This document shows positions 37,328-46,903 of a stretch of 64,000 bases of DNA, piece after piece. Position numbers and translations under genes: made by a program. The stretch's first letter is position 1, and every line of letters starts with the position of its first letter. The notes under the pieces were generated by a model. That model saw only the letters and a program-made list of their open reading frames with translations. It did not search any database and was not told the origin of the DNA. Origin of the DNA: Diphasiastrum complanatum (taxonomy: Eukaryota > Streptophyta > Lycopodiopsida > Lycopodiales > Lycopodiaceae); assembly GCA_029204225.1 (NCBI GenBank), contig MU832574.1, forward strand, positions 1 to 64,000, written 5' to 3'.

Positions 37328-39110
37328 TTAGATCCTTGTAAGGGATAGGTAACTGCCCACCAGAAGACCATCAATGTCATGTGGTAAAGTGTACGACAAA
37401 TCAAGAAATGATTCAGAAGTAAGCAAATTATTGATGATATGATTGAGCTTATCTCTCATAAATCTATTTTTTTGAAAAGCATCAACAAGAATTCCAACCT
37501 CTTTAAAAAACATCTCTTGCTTGTTACAGCGGTACATTGCGGCACTGACATGTGAAACAATAACCTTATATGAATTATAGATTGGTCTATTCGAAGATAT
37601 ACAATAAGTATAGAAAGGGTAGTTCTCTTCTTTTGTCGTATTTTGAAAGGCAAGTAAGACTGGATTCACGGTCGAAGGTAATAGATAAATTTAGAAAGCT
37701 GATCTTGTTTCCTTTAGTCACTTTTCTTTCTATTTCTAGAAAGGCTAGGGGATAGATCCAAAAAGGATTTTCAGGGTTCCTTACCTATGTATTGTCCATA
37801 AAAAGTCTGATATTAGGATTATTGTGAAGCAAATGCCATCTATATATTTGAAAGAATGTCGAAAGTCATTCATGAAAGAGGTCAGGCCCAATTTAGCAAG
37901 TCTCTTAGTAGATTGTGCTTCAAAGAAGGATAGATATCAATTGCACCACGTAGGTGAACATGAAAAACCCATACAGATACCTCGTACATGTCTCCAGGTT
38001 TTGTTCCCTAGTCTGACAATACAATTATCAATCAAGTTCCATTGATAGAGTAGGTTTATTTCAAGAGTGTGCCATTCTTGTGATTGTTTTTTATTCCATG
38101 ACCAAAAATTGAAAATTTCGCGTAAATGATTCCATTTGAAGTACATAAGTTCATGTCTAGAATATTTAAAGGCATATTTTATTGCCTTTTTTATAATAGT
38201 TTTTAAACCTTTAGGGCCATCTAAGGGTATGTTCTCATAACATTTTGAGATTTCTGCGACCCACATATTGGTAATCAGAGATGGTAGATTTAGATAGAAA
38301 TCCATAGATGACTCACATTGCCAGTATAAAATAGTATCAGCTCTTAGGATACTCTTGTATGTATTCGTCTTAAGGCCTGCACCTTCCATGAGGAATGGTG
38401 ACAGCATACCAAGAGCTCCTGTGAGAAATTTAGCAAGTTTGGTAAAGCAGCAATCGTGAGCATTGGTAATCCATCTGAAGGAGTCCTTGTGGGCTTTAAA
38501 GGTGCAGAGAAGGTAAGGTAGAGAATTATTGCCCAAAAAAAACTCTGGTAAGGAGTCAGTGGAAATGTTCGTTATATATGACAAGGAATCCTCCACATAA
38601 TTAGATTGATCAGTAGGAAAATGAGTGAAATCTAGACTGTTGAGTCGTTTTATGGCCAAATTTCACGCGAAGAATTTACACATGAAACAGGGATTATGTT
38701 GTGCTTTATCAATATTATTAACGTATAGAGAGTTTGTAAGCCAATGTAGTTCGTCCTTGGCAATCCTATTTTTGGAAAGAGACTCAGTATTTCCATGAAG
38801 CCATTTACCCTTTCTAATGTAATTTAAAGTGATTCTTTTAACAAAAGTAGCATGTTTCTTTTTTGTATTACCATCTAAAAAAGCATAAGAAGGTAGGAGT
38901 CCCATAAGTTTAAACCATCCGTCATAAAATTCTAGAGCAACTTCATTCACATTAGCTTGTCTTAGAGCTATATGATTTAGGCCTTTTTCTAAAGATTTTC
39001 GTAGTAGAGAGCTCTTAACAATCTTACAGATTGTGCAAACGACATGGCCAAACTTTTCAGAGATAAAATTTTTGAAACGATTAAAAAAGTGTAACATTGA
39101 CAAGGATGAA
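37328..39110 (-). pseudogene. Decayed non-LTR-type reverse transcriptase
   Basis: Three minus-strand frames (39103-38663, 38659-37937, 37669-37328) form one degraded protein. The first two share a frame and are separated only by one TGA. Reverse-transcriptase blocks are visible in order: LLCTFKAHKDSFRWITNA (fingers), VAEISKCYENIPL (motif A, where the expected aspartate is glutamate), GICMGFSCSPTWCN (motif B), after a stop YLSFFEAQSTKRL, then FKYIDGIC (motif C, expected YIDD). Beyond a frameshift comes PFWIYPLAF, then KYDKRRELPF and SSNRPIYNSYKVIVSH. The fold is not copia or gypsy type. It resembles Penelope-like or related cellular RT families, but I cannot place it. Both catalytic sites are altered and at least two stops and two frameshifts are present, so it is inactive. 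Confidence 0.7.
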
Positions 39111-39116
39111 GGTTGT

Positions 39117-39168
39117 CTGCTGACAGATCCTCTGCTTGGGAGGATCTGTTTACTGGGTTTTTATTTCT
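39117..39168. repeat. Second hairpin repeat GACAGATCC...GGATCTGT
   Basis: About 50 bases match 15985-16036 in reverse orientation. Here it directly precedes repeat R1, between the reverse-transcriptase relic and R1, so it may be the true left end of the R1 element that copy 1 lacks. Confidence 0.55.
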
Positions 39169-40035
39169 TCACTCTCTACTTACAGAATTGTTTTTCTATC
39201 TATTATCGGGCTCGTTTGGGCAGTCTCTTGAAGTTTACGTTCTGGTTTCATTACCCAGTGGACTGATAAAGGTTTTAGTATTGTCATGCCTGTCAGAGGA
39301 CACCAAGGAAGGTCACTCTTGAACTGTATCACATGCATTTACAACCAAACATGTAATCAAACTGTTCAACCTACAGATCAACATACAATCCAGGTGAACA
39401 AGTCATGATTCTACTACTACCTTACTGCAAAAACGAGTTACAATCAGATCCTTACAACTAAACTAATCTACACATACATTCCACAAAACAAGAACAAGAA
39501 ATGAACTACACTAGACAACATTTTAGAAGTCCAAGAATCAAGAAACCAACCAGTCTTTGATTATTGGACATCCCAAGAACATCAAGAACAGGGTTGTAAG
39601 GGGATATGCAAGAATTACATTCCAAACCCAGCCTATTTAGTTTACTAGAATGCTGATTCCTACATTAATCCACAAACAAGAAATGAAATCTATTCCACTC
39701 TAGGAAAGCAGAAAAACTATTCCACTTTACTATCCACAACCACACACAAAGGATGGAAGGGCATGATCATAGGAGCATCACTCAAGAAAACCGCCATGAT
39801 CAAGGAGCTTAGTGTTGTGTCAAACTCGTGGAGGCTCTTCTCATTTGGACATGAAGTAGATACAATGCATAAAAAGCTCCTCTTCTCAAAGAGGGAGTCT
39901 CTTAAATAAGCAAGAGAGCTCCTTAGGTGGCATCATATTGGCATTTCCACAGTGCACAAATTACAAGTGGAATAATGCCCTCCACTAGAGGTCACCATCA
40001 AAATGTGGCTCACTCTACTTTCTTCAAGAGAGGTC
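39169..40035. repeat. 867-bp repeat R1, copy 2
   Basis: Same length as 7483-8349, with scattered substitutions. Left flank: the hairpin repeat. Right flank: sequence with no match to copy 1's flank. Both copies break at the same two points, so these are real element or segment ends. Confidence 0.75.
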
Positions 40036-40675
40036 TACTTGCATTTATTACTTTGCCTAGAAATACTAGCTCCTACATGGTCAATCCATCTTCCGGGATT
40101 CACCATGAGGCTTACACAGTTCTTGCTTGTCATTACTAACTAGTATTCCTCAGCTTTCAGTCTTCGTTAGTCTCATCTTCTCAGAGACCTCCTTGGTCTA
40201 AGGTGAGAGGTGCTCTTGGGTAGCTCTGGCCGAGTGTCTTGGGAATTCGTCAGAATCAGCCAACATCATCCCACCCCTAATGTGTTGCAGGACCCACTGC
40301 AACTCATATTGAATGATATCGCTCTGCTTTTGCATTGGCATCTTCGATCGACACTTGAAAAAGTGTAGATCCTCATTTGCTTGCGTAAAACCAAGTGTTT
40401 ATTGTTACCAGTCTTTATTTTCGCAATTTGTCACAATGTAATCAAAATGTCTTATTGCTGCAAGTGGTTGACATTCTCAAAATTGGAGGGCTCATAGGAG
40501 ATCCAAAGCATTGTAAAAATTGCTATTTTTAGCTCCTAGAATCTCTCTAGCCTATCTATGCACAATTTGGCCTCATTCCAAAGGTGCCATTCCAAAGCTA
40601 GGTTAGGAATAAGAGTTATGTAAGGTATCCTATGCTTTTTGGCATGTGTGACATCCCACAACATGGCCACATTAC
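40036..40675 (-). mobile_element. Probable 3' LTR region of copia element E
   Basis: The LTR of element E must end at 40771, next to its polypurine tract, and extend toward lower coordinates. Its outer end was not found. A minus-strand open stretch at about 40370-40180 contains QSDIIQYELQWVLQHIRGG, which I do not recognise. Confidence 0.35.
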
Positions 40676-40779
40676 AATTCACAAGTGGAAAAATCAAACT
40701 AACTTGTTTAAATTTAACACTCCTCACAATTTACAAGTGGAAAAATCAAACTAACTTGTGTAAATTTAACACTCCTCAC
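40676..40779. repeat. 52-bp tandem duplication over a copia PPT/LTR junction
   Basis: Units 40676-40727 and 40728-40779 differ at only two or three positions. Each ends with AACACTCCTCAC. On the minus strand that is a purine tract GTGAGGAG followed by TGTTAAATTT, the expected junction of polypurine tract and 3' LTR. The junction itself has thus been duplicated. Confidence 0.75.
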
Positions 40780-40781
40780 AA

Positions 40782-41922
40782 CTAGTTTGTAGATAACATA
40801 GTCTTATTTATCAACTCAAGGGCTGATCTTAACTTCACAAATGCAGCTCTTTGAAGTGGTTTAGTGAGGATATTAGCAACACATTCACTACTTGCCACAT
40901 GCTCCAAAGATATCTCCTTAGATTGCACATTTTCTCTCACAAAATGATGAGAGATCTCAATATGTTTTGATCTTGCATGGAAGATTAAGTTTGTTGCAAG
41001 GTGTTGGGCTGAAATGTTGCCATTATAAAGGATTGGAACAACATCTAAACTCATGACCTTTAGCTTCGTTAGTAGCCTTTTGATCCAAAGAAGTTTTTGT
41101 AGTTGTTGTGAGAGCTTTGTACTCGGCCTCACAAGAAGAAAGTGACATGGTTTCTTGTTTATTTAACAATCAAGAAATAACTCCTCCATCAATAAACGTT
41201 GCATAGGCACTTGTGGACTTTCTATCCCTCTTATGACCTGCAAAATACGAGTCCCTAAAGGCATGCAAATCATTCATATCCCTTCTATAGAGAATTCCAT
41301 GATCTAGAGTGCCCGAGAGGTATCTCAAGATTCTTTTTTGCACTTTTCCAATGTATGATCAATGGATCTTGCATGTATTGACTTAGCCTACACATACTAA
41401 AGCATAGATTAGGCCTAGTAATGGTAATCCACACTAAGGAGCCTATAAGTTTCCTATGAAGGATCCTTCATCACCTTTATTGAGCACTTTTACATCTTGC
41501 TCCATTGATGTTTCTACATGCTTGCAATCTTGCATCTTAAATCTATTGAAAAAACTTTGAGCATACTTAGATTGACTAATGAAGATGAAATGCCCAATAT
41601 CAAGTGAAGTTGACCAAGATCTACCATCTTAAATTCTAGAGATAGATCTTTCTTGGTTTTCTCTATGCCATCAGTGTTATCACCACTAAGTATGACGTCA
41701 TCTACATAAATCAATAAAAGTACAATGCCATTTACATCAAAATTTATGTACAAGCTTGGATCATACTCACTTTGTGTGAATCCAATAGAAACTAAAAAAT
41801 CATTAAGTCTTGATATCTAAGACTTTGATGCTTGCTTCAAGCCACACAAGCTCCTTTGAAGATGACATACTTTACCTTCCATCCTGAGCTTGATGAAGCC
41901 TTGGGGCTAGTCCATGAAGATG
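40782..41922 (-). pseudogene. Copia E, RT C-terminus and RNase H
   Basis: This is the 3' part of element E, separated from its 5' part (46904-49623) by inserted element C. 41890-41514 encodes RT pieces including SLCGLKQAS, LIYVDDVILSG (catalytic YVDD intact) and LEFKMVDLGQLHLILGI. 41132-40782 encodes the RNase H end: VVPILYNGN, IFHARSKHIEISHHFVRE and SECVANILTKPL. Frameshifts separate the pieces. Just beyond lies the duplicated polypurine tract at 40772. Confidence 0.85.
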
Positions 41923-41927
41923 TCCTC

Positions 41928-42591
41928 TATGAAAGTATTGTACTTTAGGACCATAAATGGATCTACAAAAGATCCACAAGAGTGATTGGATGATTGCTTA
42001 ACAATCTATCAAAAAACTAGACACAAAAAAGTTGATCTAGATTGGCAATTTGACAAACAACAAGCATTAACAATCAAAAGCATTGATCAACATTGAAATA
42101 CAAGCCCACACATGTGTACTATAGGATGTAGTACGGCCTTCAAGCTGAGAAACAAGTAGAAATTGATTTGGTTGCATTTGGATCATAAAAACTCAATGTA
42201 CTTGAGATTGCCAAAAATATTCTATCTTCTCACTATGGAGAGATGAAGCTACATAGTAAAAGTGTCTCCTTTGCTAAATTTAGGTGAAATCCAGCATGTG
42301 ATAAGGAAGTTAACATAGCTTCCTTGCCCTAATGTGTAACCTAAGTCTATTTCCTAGACTTATGCCAAGTAGGTACATGGTTGGTCAAAATCTCACCACA
42401 ATTTTAGGTGTAGGTCCTATAATCTAGGAATCACTATCAAATGGACTTGACCAACTCTCTAAATTTGACCTAGCCTCTATTAGGAGTGGGTTGCCATGGG
42501 GAATCTTGGCCTTACATGTGTAGAACCCAATTATACACAATATTTACATTGTTCTACATGGTAGATTTGCCAAATTAGGCTATTTTTCACA
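41928..42591 (-). repeat. 3' LTR of element C
   Basis: 664 bp. Its outer end starts TA instead of TG on the plus strand, one transition from the TG seen in the 5' LTR. The inner end TTTTTCACA abuts the polypurine tract. It matches the 5' LTR at 45472-46898 once the solo LTR is removed. Confidence 0.85.
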
Positions 42592-42692
42592 CTCCTCCTC
42601 AAATCTAGCCTTGGAAACAATAATGTATCTATATACAATTCTAAGACCTGATCTTGACATCAGAATCATATTTAGATTTAGAAGATGACTAA

Positions 42693-43337
42693 TCAGCCCC
42701 AAATATGATGACATGATCTATCACCATATCCAAGATAGAGCTTCTTTGATCTTGATCTCCTCCAAGATGAATTGAAGAGTCTTGATTCTTCCTTGCACCT
42801 TTGCACTTGATTTTTTCCATGTTGAGTGAAGATGCATGAACTTGAAACTTGCTCCTCCTTGATCTTGATGCTTCTCTTTGAAGGAAATCTGATGTCTACA
42901 TGTCCTGTGAAAATAACATTGATCAAGATCACAAAACATGTATTACCAAGATTTATCATGCTAGAGTGACTAGTCCACAAACCATCAAAAGTAAGCATGA
43001 TTTTCCTAATCTTGTAATTACAAGTGATCTTGAACTTCGTGAAGCTACATACTTGCTTATGGATATAAGTGTCCTTCAAGGATGTTTCACTTATTCTCAT
43101 AAGAAGCTTACAATTTGACTCTCCAAAAGAAAAAACACATTTTTCAAAACAATGACTGATTAACTCATTCTTGCTCTTCCAAAATCTGAGAGCACTCATT
43201 TGATCAAACAACCAATTTACTCTTAATTGGTCCATTACAATTTTTAGATCACTAAGACATAAAACCTTGTTCTCAAATGAGTCATTACACATCTTATCTT
43301 CAACTTCCTTCTTGATGAAGCCCTTGAGTTCCCTCAT
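42693..43337 (-). other. 214-codon open frame inside element C
   Basis: A stop-free frame that replaces the normal reverse-transcriptase region of element C. It contains no RT, RNase H or integrase motif I recognise. Its N-terminal third is charged, its middle is hydrophobic, and its end is basic. It could be a chance frame in non-coding filler or a captured segment. Confidence that it encodes a protein is low. Confidence 0.25.
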
Positions 43338-44693
43338 TAGTTCTCATAGCATACCTCGGTTTGCCTCATGTAGATCTCATAGCAAAATGGTTCATCAAGC
43401 ATTGAAGTAAGAAAAGTGTTGAAAGTGAATGGTTGAGAATCTTCCCCTTGATTACCTTTGCCAAGATAAGTGAGCATGGAAGGCTCGGCCCTTGCCTTTG
43501 TGGATCTTCTTGGAGCACTTAACCTTTGAGATGGATCCTCAAGATCTTCATCACTTTGTTGCTCCTCCTCAATCCTTGAAAGATCATTGACACCAAGGTT
43601 GTTGATTTCATTTTCATTCACACAAGATAATAGATGGATCCAAGCATCTCTTATATAAACATCTAAGAATGTTTCATGCATCTTATCATCACTACGTGGT
43701 ACATGAGAAAAAGAGTGTACATTTGAATGAATGATTTCCTCTTCTGTCCCCACTATCAATCCACCAAGAGTTGATTTTGCTTGTTGGAGTGGATGTAGAT
43801 ACCATCAAACATGAGATCTCCTCATCTTCATCCTCTTCATATGCAAGGTTCCCTTGTTTGTCCTCCTCCTCTTTTGCTCTTAGCCTCCTGTAACATTCGG
43901 ATGCATAATGCCCCTTCTTTCCACAAAAGAAGCATTTTTGCTTTGAGTTGTCCTTTGAGCTTGATGCATCATCCTCTTCTTTGGCCTCCTTTGGATGCTT
44001 CTTCTTTTCATTGGTCTTCTTTTTTCCCTTGAGTGAGATATTAGCATTCTCATCTCCATCCTACAAAGACAATGAACTCATTCTTGCCTTGGTGTGGAGC
44101 ATCCTACACTCTTCAGCCACTAATACACTGTGAAGTTTTTCTTTAGTTGGCAAAGTGTCTTGGATGGCAAAACTTTGGACCATATTTGCAAAGTCATCTC
44201 CTAGACCATTAAGAACAATTTGTACAAGCTCTCCATCATGAATCTTCTCTTGAATGAAAGCCAACTCCCTATTTAGAGACTTGATTCTGAGTACATAATC
44301 CTATGCACTCTCCTCACTTCTCCTCATGCTTTGCAAAATCTGATTTCTAAGCATGAGAATTCTAGAAGTGCTGATAGATTCATGGATTGATTTTAAAGAC
44401 TCCCAAGCCTCTTTAAAACTAGTACAAGCTGATACTTCTCTCAACAAATCATTGCTCACATTCATCTTCACATAATGAAGTGCAAGCCTAGATCTCTTTT
44501 TGTATCTAGCTAACTCTTGTGCACCCAGAGGTTCATCTTCATCTTCAATCAAGAACTCATAAAGGTCTTGGAGCACCAAGAGTGTCTCGATCCTAACCTT
44601 CCAAATAGCATAATTTTTAGAGTTCAATCTCTCACTAGCCTCTAGAAGGTATGCTCTAGCAGATCCCATCTTACTAGTGACTTCTACAACCAA
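43338..44693 (-). pseudogene. Gag and deletion-fused pol remnant of element C
   Basis: Gag (44693-44061) is in one frame with two nonsense codons (after SEESA and after MSSLSL) and the usual copia blocks KMNVSNDLLREVSACTS, RILMLRNQILQSM and LVQIVLNGLGDDF. A zinc knuckle CFFCGKKGHYASEC follows near 43880-43930, and WWIDSG of protease near 43755-43775. There the sequence jumps directly to HSNVHSFSH, normally in integrase, showing an internal deletion of protease and the integrase N-terminus. The frame then runs to the RRSTKARAEPS hinge (about 43500) and EPFCYE before homology ends. Confidence 0.8.
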
Positions 44694-45037
44694 GAAATAG
44701 ATTTGATTGACTTGAAACTCACAAAGGTCTCACACTTGCAGTGTTTCACTCAAATTTGATTTCTAATCCAACAAATGGACTTATAATCACAGTTCTATCA
44801 CACCCTCACAAAGCTGGAATGAAGATAAGATGAAGTGAAAACTACTTTAAAACAAATCTTGCCAAGAAATGGATTTGATTGTCTCTAGAAACTCACTAAG
44901 GTCTCTCTCTTGTAGTGTTTTAATCAAATTAGATTTCTAATCCAACAAATGGACTTATAATCTCAGTTCTAGCACTCCCTCACAAAGTTGGAATGAAGAT
45001 AAGATGATGTGAAATCTACTTACAATCAAATCTTGCC
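44692..45037. repeat. Tandem duplication in the element C leader
   Basis: Two units of about 172 bp (44692-44863 and 44864-45037) are strongly similar, both starting AAGAAAT and ending AAATCTTGCC. They lie in the untranslated leader between the primer-binding site and gag. Confidence 0.8.
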
Positions 45038-45458
45038 AATTTTGGCTATTTTTGGACAATAACATGACTAAATCTCCCTCACATTTTTTTGTTTCAAGAC
45101 CTGTAAAACAAGTTTAGAGGACCTGATTTCAGCCTAGATTAATTAGATCTCATGACCCTAAGTCAAATCTAATCAATGGCACTCAATCTTGGTAGCTTAT
45201 CCTAAGATTTTCACCAAAAATTACATCAAAAGCTCACAAACTGAATTTCTTTGGATCAAACGAATACCATAAATTAAATGCAGGTTCAGAGGTGCCCACA
45301 CATTTGGACAGTACAGACTTGGACCCCTACCAAGTTTGGGATCAAATCTTCTCACCAAAATCAAGATTCTACCTTGCCCTCTCAATACTAGTTTTTAGAG
45401 ACCAAAACTTGCTAAAAATGGATTTACATATAGATCAATGTCTTATGCTTTTGTACTT

Positions 45459-45471
45459 GGATCTGATACCA
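45459..45471 (-). promoter_or_regulatory. Primer-binding site of element C
   Basis: On the minus strand TGGTATCAGATCC, with one mismatch to the initiator Met-tRNA site TGGTATCAGAGCC. It abuts the 5' LTR at 45472. Confidence 0.8.
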
Positions 45472-46898
45472 TGTGAAAGTACTATCCTTTAGGACCATAA
45501 ATGGATCTACAAAATATCCACAAGATGTTGATTTCACACGTGTGGGTTGTCCAGTACATGTACTTGTGATCTCCTAAGGTGTGTAGATGCACCAAGATCA
45601 AGACTAGATTGAGATTCAAGATCAATCTTAGATCCTATGGCAAAAACACACTACTACATGCATTCAATCACTTCCAACTCTCACTCACACGTGTGGGAAG
45701 TGTTCCAAAAGTATTCTAAGTAAAAACAAGCTGCTCTCCTCGAGTAGAGAGAGAAAGACCATCATGAATCTCGGGTAGAGAGAGAAAGCTAGAAATTCAA
45801 TGACACTCAAAATCCACTCAATCTCAAAATCAATTAGCTTCAAAATGAGGAGTACAATGATACTAGTAGATCCACGAGCTACCACTATGCTTAACTATGA
45901 TTGGACCATACTTTGTCACCTCTTAATCCTATTGGACCATTGATCCATGCACCTCTTAATTCTATTGGACTATATTCAAGCACACCTCAATTTCCTATTG
46001 GACCTCACATGGTTCCACCTCTAAATCCTATTGGACCTCTTGGAATTCATCAAACAAAAGCATTACACTTGTCTACACTCTAATTGGCATGAGTTTAGCC
46101 TCTTACTCTATTTTGGCTCAATAGTGGCATTACAAGTGGAAATGCATAATTTGCCATCTATGCCAAATTTGTTCCTATCAACATCCTACATCTAGATGCT
46201 TGATGTAAAAAACATAAGACCCCTACATCTAACATAGATAATCTTTTTCAATTCTTCACACAAGAGTGATTGGATGCTTGCTTATTAATCTATCAGAAAA
46301 ATAGACACAAAAAAGTTGATCTAGATTGGCAATTTGACAAACAACAAGCATTAACAATCAAAAGCATTGATCAACATTGAAATACGAGCCCACACATGTG
46401 TACTACAGGATGTAGTATGGCCTTCAAGCTGAGAAACAAGTAAAAATTGATCTGGTTGCATTTGGATCACAAAAACTCAATGTACATAGTGGAGTAGCTT
46501 GAGATTGCCAATGAGCTCCAAAAATATTCTATCTTCTCACTATGGAGAGATGAAGCTACATAGTAAAAGTGTCTCCTTTGCTAAAGGTAGGTGAAATCCA
46601 GCATGTAATAAGGAAGTTAACATAGCTTCCTTGCCCTAATGTGTAACCTAAGTCTATTTCCTCGAGTTATGCCAAGTAGGTACATGGTTGGTCAAAATCT
46701 TGCCACAATTTAGGTGTAGGTCCTATAATCTAGAAATCACTACCAAATGGACTTGACCAACTCTCTAAATTCGACCTAGCCTCTATTAGGAGTGGGATGC
46801 CACATGGCATCTTGGCCTTACATGTGTGGAATCCAATTATACACAATATTTACAATGTTCTACATGGCTAGATTTGCCAAATCAAGCTATTTTTCACA
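45472..46898 (-). repeat. 5' LTR of element C, interrupted
   Basis: The LTR is split by a solo LTR. Without that insertion and its duplicated target it is about 687 bp, close to the 664-bp 3' LTR. The outer end TTTTCACA abuts the target duplication TCCTC at 46899. Confidence 0.85.
45526..46260 (-). mobile_element. Solo LTR nested in the 5' LTR of element C
   Basis: 735 bp starting TGTTGATTTC and ending TTCTTCACA, flanked by CAAGA at 45521-45525 and 46261-46265. The uninterrupted site (CCACAAGAGTGATTGG) is present in the 3' LTR of element C, which proves a later insertion. It carries CACACGTGTG palindromes near 45537 and 45688. The internal part of its parent was presumably lost by LTR-LTR recombination. 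Confidence 0.88.
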
Positions 46899-46903
46899 TC
46901 CTC

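Larger units (their letters stand above)
41928..46898 (-). mobile_element. Non-autonomous copia element C, nested in E
   Basis: It has a 3' LTR 41928-42591, polypurine tract 42592-42600 (CTCCTCCTC on plus), an internal region, primer-binding site 45459-45471 and a 5' LTR 45472-46898 that is enlarged by a solo LTR. The target-site duplication TCCTC is present at 41923-41927 and 46899-46903. The insertion split the reverse-transcriptase codons of element E between [14 protein letters not shown] and DIFM. Internally it keeps gag and the start of protease but has lost most of integrase and all of RT and RNase H, so it depended on other copia proteins. Confidence 0.88.
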
